Source of the DNA: Blattamonas nauphoetae | Taxonomy: Eukaryota; Preaxostyla; Oxymonadida | Length of the DNA stretch: 64,000 nt | NCBI GenBank assembly: GCA_033064195.1 | Contig: JARBJD010000152.1 | Coordinates: forward strand, 62,001 to 126,000 | Reading direction: 5' to 3' | Part shown: in pieces, positions 24,001 to 34,410 of the stretch | How positions within the stretch are numbered: the first letter of the stretch is position 1 | How the letters are laid out: the number at the start of each line of letters is the position of its first letter | Position numbers and translations under genes: made by a program | Notes under the pieces: generated by a model | Seen by the model: the letters and a program-made list of their open reading frames with translations, nothing else | Told to the model about the DNA's origin: nothing | Databases searched by the model: none

Positions 24001-27000
24001 CGAGTTCACAGTATTTTGAAGTGTCAGTGAGAATTGTTTCGACTCCAGGCAGCAACCAGTAAGAACAATGTCGAGAGCGGTCGCATCGGCATTAAATGTC
24101 GCTGATTTGACAGCGATCAGTCTTGATGGCTCAGGAACTGTCTCGAAACTGAATTGCTTGTCAAGGATCGCAATGTTAGAATTCTGAACGAGACTCTTCA
24201 CCTCATACGTTGTGCCATAGTTCAGGTTCACTCGAGATGGCAACAGGTGATCAAAAAGAATCCCAGAAAGTGTTCCAACTGAGTTAACAAATGTTATCCC
24301 CAAAACTTTCGGGTTTGCCTCACTCCCATTCACTGACAGCGTCATGTTGTATTCTCCATCCAATTTGATTCCTCCAAAAACAATCGAAATCGTTTTCTCT
24401 TTCACATCATATTCCTCAGGTTCGTTGGTTGTCAGGCGTGATGGTTCGGTCGGAACTTTGAGAAATGTTGACTTCAGAACTGCATCAACATTGTCACTCT
24501 TCAGACTTTCAACTTCATATTCGTGTCCATATTCAAGTCCAGATCGGTTGACGAAGATCTCAACTTCTTCTGTGTGTGATGAAGGCGACACAATCACAAG
24601 CGAAAGCTGAACTTTCTTCGATGAGAGAGATTTGTCAACAAGAACAAGCTGGAATGATTCAGAGGGCATCAACTCTGTTCCCAACGTAATCTGAATCGTC
24701 TTCTTCGTAGCGTCAGTGAAATCGCAAGAGATCGAATTCAGTGTTGGTCCACGTGGCGTTCGGAATGTCTTCACCGACAGAAGAACGTGCTCGTCTTCTT
24801 GACCATCTGTCTTCAGAATAACTGACGAAATCTCACAGTCTGTGTCGTATCCAACATTCCCCGATTTCCCAACTGCAATCGTGGCGACTCCTGCCGTGCT
24901 CGAAGAGAAGGAAATCGTGAACGTCTGCCCAGACTTTAGTGTTGCAGTGTACGTCTTCCCAGAAGGAAGATACGATCCCTCAATCCTCAGCGTGAACGAT
25001 GACGTGTTCACTTCCGTGTCTGCAGTGAGTTTCGTGATCGTGGGAGCATTAGGAACAGTGAATGTCTTCCCAGGATTCACATAAAAACTCTTTCCTCCTG
25101 CTTCAGCTGATATCACTGTGTACACACCTCCAAACAGCACATGCGTATCGTTTTCACTCCTTCCAACCGAAAAATTCGCATGAGTTTCTGTTTTTGTTGT
25201 GTCGAACAAGAATGATGAAGACGTCACCATTTGTGAGCCTCTCGAAACAACAACAGAAAGACTCTCATCCGTCAATGCTCTTCCATTCATCGTCACCATA
25301 ACTTGGTCCTTCTTCCCATTCAGCCAGCAGCTCACATTCTCAATTCGACTTGGCTCCTCTGGAGTTGTGAATGTGACTGGAGTGCGGAAGGGGATGATGC
25401 TCAAATCCCGTTTCATCAGAATGATTGTGTAGGTTGTATTGTACTTCAGTCTGTGCTCGGCACTGTCTGGATACAGCGGAGTGGTCCCAGAGAGGAGTGT
25501 ATTACTGTCAAAGTTGAGTGATACACTGACCTCATTATTCCCTTCCTTCACCAACATCGAGTACAATCCAGCTGAGAGGCTGATTCCCGCGACTGTGATG
25601 GTGGTTGTATTCACATTGAGGAGTGTGGCTTTGGCTGAGTGAATGTGATTCGTTGGAGAATATCCAGGAAAGACCCATGTTCCGAATGTGTAGATTTGGT
25701 TCTTTTCCAAAATAGATGCTGATTTTGTTTTTGCCAAAACAGTTGCAGTGCCAATGTTTGAGTTTTCGAACGTGATTATGACCAATTTTGGAACAGTTTC
25801 TCCAAGCAACATGACGCTCATCTGTCCGGATAATTGATCCTGTGCTGTGACAGTGACGACGGCAGTATCAGTCCCATATTCGATCGAGGTAAGCTTAACT
25901 TCCATTGCATTTCTCACTTGGGGGACGAGATCACTGTCCTTCTTGTCCAAGTATTCCAGATAAACATTTGGTGATCCACTTGTGGAGTCGCAGTACTGGA
26001 CGGACGATGCTGTTAGAGGGGTCAATTCCAGAAATCGCGCATTGATGTCGTGTGCATCTGTTGTGTTTTGGCACACATTGTCTCTGAATTTCCAAGAAGA
26101 CAATGAAGTTGAGACCGTACTGGTGTGGGTTGGGTATTTCTGCACAAATAAACCAGCACCAACTGAACCCCTACACTTCACGATGGAGACATCAGTTGAG
26201 GTGAGTTGTGTGCATTCGATCATCGTAGCTCCTCCGACCCTCGCTGCACACGATTCGAAGAGGCAGTTGTTGATAGTTGTGAATAAGGGGTCAGTGATGC
26301 AGATGGCACCACCACAATCGATGGCATTACACATTGTGAATGAACTGTACTCAATCCTCACCGTTCCTGCTTGTGATGTATAGTGGATCCTGATTGCTCC
26401 ACCATCGATAGTGGCGATCTCTGTTGCATTGCAGTCGTGGAAGAAGCAGTATTTGATGGTGGGTACAACAGTGGGACAACTGTAGAGACAGATTGCCTTT
26501 CGTTGTTTGACAGTGGGAGAAAGAAGCATTCGTGCTGAGGAAGTCTCCTCCGGCGTTCAGATCCAAGGTTGATACTCCAGAGAAATGGTTTGTGCTTTTG
26601 GAAACAATACAGTCTGTCAAAATTTGTCTGTGATTCGGGATTGTTTCAATTTCTTGGGTTGTGGCGTCTGCTGTGCTAACATTCACAAGCGTACTACTTG
26701 TTAAACATGTCAAAACATGGCCATGTTGTAGACATCCATGTTCACTTGAGAATGATTGGTCAAGGCCAAATGAGAAGAGTGGACCAGATTGGAGGGCAAA
26801 GACTGTATTCTCCATTTCCAGGCCATTACCAAGAATAGAAACTTGAAAATCGCTATTCTTTGGGACTGTATCAAGAAAGTCCGGGATGTTGAATCTTCTT
26901 TCTGTCTTTTTCTCAATTCCAACAAATGGAAATTGGTATGATTGATGATTTTGAGCATATCTTGTCGATTTGATGGAGATTGAGGATGACGCGAGCGGAA

Positions 27001-27490
27001 AAGTGTTTGAGACAATGAATGGAGATGATTGACCGGACATAGAAATGTTGCATCCAGAAATTACGACTGATGACGATTGGACATGGCTGACGTAGTAATT
27101 TGGTGAGTCAATTTTGAATAAGAATGAACTTATTCCAACAGAACTATTTGAAAGAATTAATATCGGAATTATCTGATTAAAATCAGAGGGCACTGCTTTT
27201 TTGTGATTCCGATGTTGACTGTTACGCTCTTTCTGAGAGCTTGGAGATAAGCTTGAATGATGACCATAAATATCAACTGAAGTTGATGACAACGGAATAC
27301 TTGTCCCATGGTAATGATTTTGAGGGAGATGAATAATTCTTCCTGATTCATCGTTGTGATTTGGCTGACTCTGATAGTTGCAGAGAAAAGAGGAGAATGA
27401 TAGTGAACGGATGTTGTCAACGAAATTTTCAGAATGAGTGACAGAATTGAGGCCAACAATGAGGGCACATATTTTGAAGATGAATGTCAT
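21031..27490 (-). CDS. Giant surface-type protein: beta-helix, Ig-like repeats, pseudokinase; one frame change
   Basis: The gene reads from an ATG at 27490 with a signal peptide (MTFIFKICALIVGLNS) and about 320 residues of Ser-rich sequence. It then needs a change of frame between about 26,540 and 26,480 to reach the 1,800-codon remainder. Past the change come GG-containing beta-helix rungs (DGGAIRIHY, DCGGAICIT, VGGATMIE), like bacterial Pmp or pectate-lyase folds. About 14 beta-rich Ig-like repeats of roughly 100 residues follow, many opening with EPSRL, EPARV or similar. The C-terminus resembles a protein kinase lobe: SDGRFHLK where DFG is expected, then RWQAPEQ, DHVAVFRLGLVLYE, PFGE and CLAVDPNSRP. 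Lys, HRD and DFG motifs are not visible, so it is a pseudokinase. No membrane span lies between the ectodomain and the basic RHRRQNKAK. A 1,533-bp segment is duplicated in frame. The frame change may be a real lesion, an odd intron or a sequencing error. Confidence 0.75.
21994..23466. repeat. Tandem duplication, copy A (period 1,533 bp)
   Basis: This block is identical, as far as I compared, to 23527-24999. It encodes most of five Ig-like repeats. The period of 1,533 bp equals 511 codons, so the reading frame is kept. The first differences at the high-coordinate end are at 23467/25000, after which the copies diverge by scattered bases. Confidence 0.93.
23527..24999. repeat. Tandem duplication, copy B (period 1,533 bp)
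   Basis: Second copy of the block at 21994-23466, directly adjacent apart from about 60 bp of nearly matching sequence. Identity over about 1.47 kb, including codon third positions, means a very recent duplication or ongoing gene conversion. An assembly error cannot be excluded. Confidence 0.93.
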
Positions 27491-27557
27491 TGAAGATCCT
27501 GCCCTTTGATCGAATTCTGAGGATTCGTCCACCCTCAACTATCTTCTCCACAATTAT

Positions 27558-28577
27558 ATGGGACATTCATCATCTTCTATTACTCCAGAACAAGTCGTTC
27601 AGTATTCTTTACAGCCACTTACACCACGTACTCCGATCCCAGCATTTCGAGTCCATTTTTCGAAGTATATGGACAAGCTTGAAGCCAGCCAAGATTTGGA
27701 TGAATCAGAAATTGCATCTCTTACTTTCCTCTTGGATACTCTTGTCCAGAAAGCAGCAATGAACGAACAAGTCGTTCGTCGAATAGTGTTTGAACTGTGC
27801 CCCACAAAACCGAGAGACAGTTCATTATTCTTCCGGAATTGTCACACTCTGTTCTCCTTACATGATACCATGATCACTAAGTCCTTAGTTGGACTTATCC
27901 GAGTCATATGCTCTCCAAACAAACTCTACCAACTTCTCGTTCTCGATTCAGCGGTCTTCAAAGATATTATCCAGGCGTCCCAAAATATTCTCATTCAGAT
28001 TGAGGACATATCCTTTCACGAAAATATAATCCGTATCTTTAACCTCCTCCTGCTCTGTGTTTGTGAGACAGACACGTCTGGACTCCGCCAATACACCACA
28101 ATGAACACCCAACAACTCGCACAGTTGGTTTGGGAGCGAGTTATTTCACCAGGCTCTGCTTTTGTGGTGGACCTTGCTTTTGGACCTCTCCCAAAAGATC
28201 ATGCCGATCTTCGGATGGTCGTTGAATGGACCTCATTCTATCTTCTTCACATCGCTGGGCTGAATGCGTCCGTCCTTCGTTTTGTTATGGACAGCCGGTT
28301 TTTACTTCGTATCGCCGAGGTTTTCGAGAGTGAAGTTGAAGACATCCTCCTCTCCGGAAAACTCAGATACCTTCATTCAACCCTTGTCAGATGGGCGAAG
28401 GTCCATGGGAGTCTGAAGAAAACGACAATTGAAGCCCTCCATCTCCTCCTCGAGGTTGGATTGGACAACGAAATCGAACAGCGCTCTCTGAGCAACGGAA
28501 AGGAGAGGCACGGGGCACGGTCATCCCAAGCAGCAGGTTCTCTTCTCGATATTCTTGGAGGGAACCCTCCCCGCTGA
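27558..28577 (+). CDS. Lineage-family helical protein (member 2 of 3)
   Basis: Single exon, 339 aa, starting 67 bp from the divergent ATG of the giant surface gene. It is Leu/Ile/Val-rich and helical, with no known domain, signal peptide or membrane span. It aligns loosely with the proteins at 1853-2899 and 28738-29814. The shared order is an N-terminal helix containing LDESEIASLTFLLDTLV, a long helical middle, VISPGSAFVVDLAF, then more helices. The last 40 residues are charged (KERHGARSS) and differ from the others. The function is unknown. I read it as an ARM-like fold from a family expanded in this lineage. Confidence 0.75.
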   Translation: MGHSSSSITPEQVVQYSLQPLTPRTPIPAFRVHFSKYMDKLEASQDLDESEIASLTFLLDTLVQKAAMNEQVVRRIVFELCPTKPRDSSLFFRNCHTLFSLHDTMITKSLVGLIRVICSPNKLYQLLVLDSAVFKDIIQASQNILIQIEDISFHENIIRIFNLLLLCVCETDTSGLRQYTTMNTQQLAQLVWERVISPGSAFVVDLAFGPLPKDHADLRMVVEWTSFYLLHIAGLNASVLRFVMDSRFLLRIAEVFESEVEDILLSGKLRYLHSTLVRWAKVHGSLKKTTIEALHLLLEVGLDNEIEQRSLSNGKERHGARSSQAAGSLLDILGGNPPR

Positions 28578-28737
28578 GGAGTCATGCTCTGTCGTTGTTT
28601 TTTCAAGATCAACCCTGTTTCACCATTCTCCCTTAATCCCAATATTTGAAATAATAATGAAACTGCTGTTCACGTGGAGCTGTGTAGTGAGGACAAACGC
28701 TCAACCCAAACTGAGCCGGTGAGGTGAAAAACAACAC

Positions 28738-29814
28738 CTATCCGGCCGGAGGGTCGTCGCTCACGTTCCATCCCAGAACGCACATTGTTTCGTCGATTTC
28801 GTCACGAATATCTGCATCAATCTCGTTCTCCCTGAAGAAGTCGCGTCGTTGTGTGATCCAATCAAACACACCTTCTTCCCGAATGAGACGAAAAGCTTGA
28901 GCACCACGTTTGAACGATGGACAACCAGCAGGCGCCCAATGTTCGAACATCCACAGAAAATCAGAAAAGCTGTAACTTTTGTGATTCAGTTCTGAGGAGA
29001 GGCTAAGGAGACTTACAAATGGAACATTGAGCTGAAGTCGAGTGAAAAACTCGAGGGTAGGCTGGTGAGTTTCAGTAATTTGGAAAATAGCGAACAACAA
29101 AGCAATCAGGGCCTCCTGTTGTTTGAGATCTGTCCAGAATCTGAAAGATGACAAGAGAGATCTTAGAAACGGTTCAGCAGGTAGTAAAACTTCACGATAG
29201 AGGGTGTCAATAACCCAAGCCTTTTTGGAGGCGACCTGGATTGGCAAATCTTCAACTTTATCATCGCGACAGATCCAAAGAGTGCTTGTCAGGAGGGACA
29301 TAAATGATTTGACAAGTGGGGTACAATTAACACTTTGATTGCTGCGTAATGTGATTGAGCAAAACTCTGTGATCTGTTCAGAGTTGAGTAAAGCGAATTG
29401 ATAGTTGATGGAATATTCGTGCATCCGAACCATCGATGCCATGATTGATGAACGGAGGGAGGAGTTGTCCACAGCAAAAATGGCGGCTATTGAACGATAA
29501 AATTCAGATCGAGACATTGGGAGGTCAGAGGTGAGGCGAGCAAGGACGTCATCCATCGAATATTGTGGGAGAAAAGATATTAGCCGAATTGCCGAGGGAA
29601 TTTGGATTTCCTCCAGTTGCCCTGTTTGAAAGACAACATCGATCAACGACCGAAATAGCGGGACGAAGTCGGAGAAAGACGGAATTTGCTTAGACGTATA
29701 TGTCATAAAAAGAGGTATTTTGATGGAAGTCTGTGACTGGAAAGGATCCAAATCATCGATTGAATCTGTGGAGCATAGGCTCCTTGCCGGATCCGTGCTG
29801 TTCAGAGAGTTCAT
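28738..29814 (-). CDS. Lineage-family helical protein (member 3 of 3)
   Basis: Single exon, 358 aa, convergent with member 2 at 27558-28577, with 160 bp between the stops. The frame is clean and starts with MNSLNSTDPARSL. The body is helical, with LIDVVFQTGQLEEIQIPSAI near residue 55 and VLLPAEPFLRSLLSSFRFW near residue 210, matching the conserved middle element of the other two members. The C-terminal part has an aromatic patch (FLWMFEHWAPAGCPSF) and an acidic end (DIRDEIDETM). No domain is recognised. The pair may be an old inverted duplication, but protein similarity is low enough that it is not recent. Confidence 0.75.
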   Translation of the reverse strand: MNSLNSTDPARSLCSTDSIDDLDPFQSQTSIKIPLFMTYTSKQIPSFSDFVPLFRSLIDVVFQTGQLEEIQIPSAIRLISFLPQYSMDDVLARLTSDLPMSRSEFYRSIAAIFAVDNSSLRSSIMASMVRMHEYSINYQFALLNSEQITEFCSITLRSNQSVNCTPLVKSFMSLLTSTLWICRDDKVEDLPIQVASKKAWVIDTLYREVLLPAEPFLRSLLSSFRFWTDLKQQEALIALLFAIFQITETHQPTLEFFTRLQLNVPFVSLLSLSSELNHKSYSFSDFLWMFEHWAPAGCPSFKRGAQAFRLIREEGVFDWITQRRDFFRENEIDADIRDEIDETMCVLGWNVSDDPPAG

Positions 29815-29941
29815 CTGTGATCATGGATCAGACCCTCCATTTAATATTTGTTCCAGGCTGACTCGGTAAACTCGATGTCAGTCATTTGAACAACTGCCCA
29901 AAGAAAGAATAATTTATGTGAAGTGTTTCTAAAAATGAATA

Positions 29942-30870
29942 TTACAAATCTGCGTTATCCTGCTCATTTTCCTCGGAGTTCTCGTGTGAGACAGACTCAT
30001 TCAAGGATGACGAGCTGTGCTGTGGAGGAATGTTTTCAACCTCGTCGTTGTCTTCCCCTTCGTTGCTTATCACACCTTGAGTCTCCGCTGGTTCCTGCTC
30101 TTCATGTTCTTTGATATTGGTCTTCAAATATGCATCCAACTGTTCGTAGTCAAGTTCCCCACGATATTGGGTCAGAGACTTCTGATCGCCAACAGTCAAG
30201 AAGAAGAGTGCTGGAAAGTCGACAGAATCCACGTCAAACGGTCCAATTTCCTTCAAATGACTCTCAACAAGCTCAAATGTGGGATGGGAGTAGGAGATAA
30301 ACCCACAAGCGTGGGTATCTTTGTGTTTATGACAGATTTGTTTGAAGACTGGGTTCACCGTGGATTTCTTGGCAATGAGAAGCATTCGAGAAGACGAATT
30401 TGTGGGATTGAAGAAGGATTCTACTCTTTCATCGTTGTTGAGGATTGAGATCTGCTTTCCCCCGAGCTGGTTGAGTGTGATGAAAGAGGCCATGGCAATG
30501 AGCGAGCGTTCAGAGCGACACTCAAGTGGGGCCATTTTTGGACGAAAAAGGAGAAATTTTGGGACAGCGTTTGTTTTGTAGAGTTTTCCAATTTCGGGAT
30601 AGGTGTCTATGAGGATCGTTCCAACTTTGATACCAATTCTCTTCATTGACGTCGCAAGCTCTTCCACAGCTGGTAGAGCTTGGTGACATGCGGGGCATTT
30701 TTTGGTGTGAAGCACTGAAAAGTTGGCAAAAGAGAGAATTGTGACTAATTCAGGGCCAGACTTACAAAGTATGTATCCTCCGTCTGAAGGACACTTTCCT
30801 TGAAAGTTGTGGTAGTAAATTCAATAACATCGCTTGAGGAAAGAGTTGCAACTACAAAGAAGGCGATCAT
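29942..30870 (-). CDS. PDI-like secreted thioredoxin-fold protein
   Basis: Two exons (30870-30762, 30714-29942) give 293 aa; the intron is 47 bp. The N-terminus MIAFFVVATLSS is a signal peptide. A thioredoxin fold follows: VIEFTTTTFKESVL, FVMLHTKKCPACHQ with the redox pair CPAC, then ILIDTYPEIGKLY and the cis-Pro turn AVPKFLLFRP. A second, redox-inactive thioredoxin-like region lies around residues 130-230 (DFPALFFLTVGD). The last 60 residues are strongly acidic and end in NADL, which faintly resembles an ER-retrieval tail. CPAC differs from the CGHC of classical PDI, so the redox potential may be lower. It probably assists disulfide formation or reduction in the ER. The donor at 30761 (GTCTGG) was chosen because it keeps frame; a GTAAGT site six bases away does not. 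Confidence 0.82.
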
Positions 30871-31086
30871 CCGAAAATGATGTCGTTGAACCGATCAAGC
30901 CGAAAGGAATTCCCGGAGTGAAGAAAAATGGGCAATGTATCTCCTTTTGTTCAAATTTGGTGCATAACACATATTTCAGGAGAATTATTTTGTGTTTGTT
31001 TGCAGAAGCTCCAACCGTTGAAATTTGACCCGTACTAATTTAATTCCACCTTCTTTTGAACTTACACATCTTTTTTAACGGCGAAA

Positions 31087-32203
31087 ATGTCAACTGAAGA
31101 ACAGACACAATCAGAACTTCAATCAGACGACAATTTGCAACAAACACAAACCTCATCGGTTGAAGAAGACACCACTTCTGAAACCACTCACCAACTCAAG
31201 GAACAAGATTCCGATCCAAATAACTCTCATGATTCGCAGCCCTCGCCTCCCGATCGTTCTGATTCACCCGATCAAGGACGCGCCGAAGTCCCACCTCTTC
31301 GCACAACTGACGATCGCAATGATCGACAAAGCCCTCCACCAGAAAATCTCAAAGGAACCAAAGGATCAAGGAAACCAGGAAGCAGACGTGGTCGTACTTC
31401 TCGAACTCAATCAGCAGACGGTACATCGATGCGAAGAAGTCGAAGTCATTCACAGTCACAAACAAGCCGTGGCTCAGGGCATCCTGGGTTGCGACAGAGT
31501 TATCGCTTTGAAATGACGGGACGTTCAGCCAGTGCTGGACGATTTTCAAAACGAGAGAGACGTCACAACACCATCATCCGAAATTTCCAGGGAGATGATT
31601 TGAACGAGTTTGTCATTTCGTTCCTTTGACATATAACTCCTCTTTCCTACGCTCTCTACATCTATACCCATTTTTTTGTTGATTTCCATCATTTATATTT
31701 CAGAATCATCCACGATGTCAGCCGATACCAACGTTCACCTGGGCCAGTCTACAACACCGGCTATGAGATCGACAAGAACATTCTAAGACGCTCCACAACA
31801 GTCAAAATTGGAACAGCACCTCGTACTTCATCTGTCCACACTATTGGACCAGGTCCAGCTTACAGTGGCGATGTGGAAAAACTTGCCTCACACCCAAAGT
31901 CTCCCCGCGCTACAATCGGAAGAGCGCCGAGGGAAGGTCCTAAAAAGGATGCTACTCCCAGTTCAGCAGACTATCAAGCACCGAGCAGTTTGTATTCGTG
32001 ATTTAATTCAGAATCATTCAGTTGACCTTCTCAGACGCCATCAGCCGCGAGCGACAATTGGGAAAGAAAGAAGGGGTGGCCCACCAGGTGAAAAAACGCC
32101 CGGGCCATCAGATTACTCGACTTACAATTCGCGCAAATATTCATCTACCAGAGGGACTTTTTCGACGCAGGAGAGAGGCACAGGCAGCTGGATTTTCGCT
32201 TAA
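31087..32203 (+). CDS. Sperm-tail PG-rich repeat (STPGR/SHIPPO-type) flagellar protein
   Basis: Three exons (31087-31607, 31704-31987, 32022-32203) give 328 aa; the introns are 96 and 34 bp. The first 150 residues are disordered and rich in Glu, Gln, Ser, Asp and Arg. The second half has repeats of the STPGR type: SPGPVYNTGY, IGPGPAYSGDV, ATIGRAPREGP, ATIGKERRGGP and TPGPSDYSTY. Proteins with these repeats (ODF3/SHIPPO and related) are microtubule-inner or outer-dense-fibre components of axonemes. The second acceptor was chosen because it alone continues the repeat pattern. The C-terminal 30 residues are less typical. The gene is convergent with ULK4, the two being separated by a transposon. 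It shares a 216-bp promoter region with the divergent PDI-like gene. Confidence 0.8.
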
Positions 32204-32453
32204 TTTAATATCTTTGTGTACCTTGTATTGTCATCTTTCAAGAACTGTTTTTTATGGGGTACTCACACCACCTATTCCTTTCTCATTTCATTTCTCATTA
32301 TCCAACAGCGGAAACGTTGCATTTGACGGCTTTTGAAGAAAACCATTTGACTCGAAATGCTCGAGCTGGCTTTTCACTTTGTGTTGAACAGTCCAGAAAC
32401 ATTAATGCACCATACTTCGTCAAAAAAGGGTCGAATAACCAAAAAAGTGGAGA

Positions 32454-34363
32454 TACAGGTACAGGGTGGCCCAGAAGTAGTCTAACCCTATGGGTCGATC
32501 ACTTCTCGTCGAACAAATTCCGTTGACACCAATCGTCTTTCTCCTCACTACAATGCTTCTTAATTTCACTTCTTTTCTTTTCACCACTGTTTCGTTGATC
32601 AACAATCCTTGTCCGCTCAAGAAAGGAGTGTTCAAAAAACGGAGTCAGTCCCGTTTCATGAGATCCATCGAGACTACAGTCGAGGAAGCACTTGTGAAAT
32701 GAAAAGAAGGGAAATTTTGAAGCATAGGAAAGAAGAGAAAGACGATTGGGGTCAATTGCGCAAGATCGAAGAAAAGTGATCGACCCATACGGTTAGACTA
32801 CTTCTGGGCCACCCTGTATGGCACGAAGAACTGAGACCGAATTATTCTCCATCAATTTAACGTTATTTTCGTTTTCCTTCAAATTCACCAGTGAAAGTGG
32901 TCCTTCTCCTTATTTTGTAAAAAAACCGAGAAATCACAATATTTTCAAAATGAAGTGCGGGTGATTGCGATCTGATCGTCCATTGTCGTATTGAGTAATC
33001 CACTATGATTATCGTCCCAACGAACTTCACCTCCATCATGTGTATGTTTCTCTCCTTCCTTTCTGGCGTTCTGTCTTGTCTTTTCAGCGCGAATGAGTTT
33101 GTGGCATTCAGATCTCACAATTGGGCAAAGATGAGTTATTGAACCATGAAAATGGTAAGACATACTAGTTTAAGTCTTTTAACCGTATTCTTCCATTTTA
33201 GTGGTAATTGTGCCTTTTTGTATCCTTTTAGAGGATGATCGCCAAAAACAGGCCAATTTTGTCCTTATTTGGCTAGATCTGTGACAACAAACAGGACAGG
33301 CGGAATTGAATACCGACTCGTGGACTAGGGACCTCTCGCCGCCTTCCGTGACTGTTGAATTGGAGTCACTTGAAAGATGTTTGGAAACTCGCGTCTGTCC
33401 ACCTACTGTGCGTCAGCCCTATCAGTCCACTGAAGGAAATCAGGATTTGACTTCATGTTTCTTATTTTGCTTCAGTGCGACCTGTTTGTACCGATCTTAA
33501 TTGGAAACAAAACAGAACCACTCAAATCACCGATCCGAAGGAGAAACATCTTCCAAATAAGCAAGAATGGACGTCCTCTTTGGAGAGAAATGCTGTTGAA
33601 GATATTATTTGTTCCTTCATATGATTCCACATTTCAAAAATTGCGATTGAATCTTTTTGCCTTTGTGTGAAGAGGAATTGGAAGAGAGAAAGGAGAAGAA
33701 GACATGAAAGTGACGTGAAACTAGTGGAATTATAAGTTAAAGGAACGAAGACTCGGGTAAATTGCACTTCTTCAGGATTTTGCCGATGCACTCTGAACTC
33801 TCACGAAACTCCGACATAACCATCTTCCAAGGTGGAGATTCATCCCTAGTCCAAGAGTCGGTATTTAATTCCGCCTGTCCTGTTTGTTGTCACAGATCTA
33901 GCCAAATAAGGACAAAATTGGCCTGTTTTTGGCGATCATCCTCTAAAAGGATACAAAAAGGCACAATTACCACTAAAATGGAAGAATACGGTTAAAAGAC
34001 TTAAACTAGTATGTCTTACCATTTTCATGGTTCAATAACTCATCTTTGCCCAATTGTGAGATCTGAATGCCACAAACTCATTCGCGCTGAAAAGACAAGA
34101 CAGAACGCCAGAAAGGAAGGAGAGAAACATACACATGATGGAGGTGAAGTTCGTTGGGACGATAATCATAGTGGATTACTCAATACGACAATGGACGATC
34201 AGATCGCAATCACCCGCACTTCATTTTGAAAATATTGTGATTTCTCGGTTTTTTTACAAAATAAGGAGAAGGACCACTTTCACTGGTGAATTTGAAGGAA
34301 AACGAAAATAACGTTAAATTGATGGAGAATAATTCGGTCTCAGTTCTTCGTGCCATACCTGTA
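32454..34363. mobile_element. Foldback-type DNA transposon with 521-bp inverted arms (non-autonomous)
   Basis: The outer element starts TACAGGTATGGCAC at 32454 and ends with the inverse, GTGCCATACCTGTA, at 34363. The arms are about 521 bp each (left 32454-33331 once the inner insertion is removed, right 33843-34363) and nearly identical; even a 72-codon open frame is preserved in both (32945-33163 minus, 34011-34229 plus). The centre (33332-33842) has only short open frames and no transposase. TA at both ends fits a Tc1/mariner-type target duplication. The family assignment is an inference from the TA and the CAGG termini. The high identity of the arms suggests recent activity or arm-to-arm conversion. 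It lies between the 3' ends of the STPGR and ULK4 genes, 48 bp from the ULK4 stop. Confidence 0.85.
32460..32818. mobile_element. MITE-like element nested in the left arm
   Basis: A 355-bp element (32462-32816) flanked by TA on each side sits six bases inside the left end of the larger element. Its terminal inverted repeats are about 50 bp with few mismatches; each end begins CAGGGTGGCCCAGAAGTAGT. It has no coding capacity. Removing it restores the sequence found at the end of the right arm, so it inserted after the outer element. The termini and TA target are typical of short Tc1/mariner-derived elements. Confidence 0.9.
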
Positions 34364-34410
34364 TATCAAGTGACGTGAAAATTAAGAGAAAGAACGTAAA
34401 ATTCGCAATT

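Noticed and set aside
32945-34229. Identical 72-codon frames in the two arms of the foldback element
   Set aside because: They mirror each other only because the arms are inverted copies. No transposase or known domain is present, so they are not called as genes.
32454-34363. Possible Polinton-like element because of the long inverted arms
   Set aside because: TA target, short length and absence of any capsid, polymerase or integrase frame fit a small DNA transposon instead.
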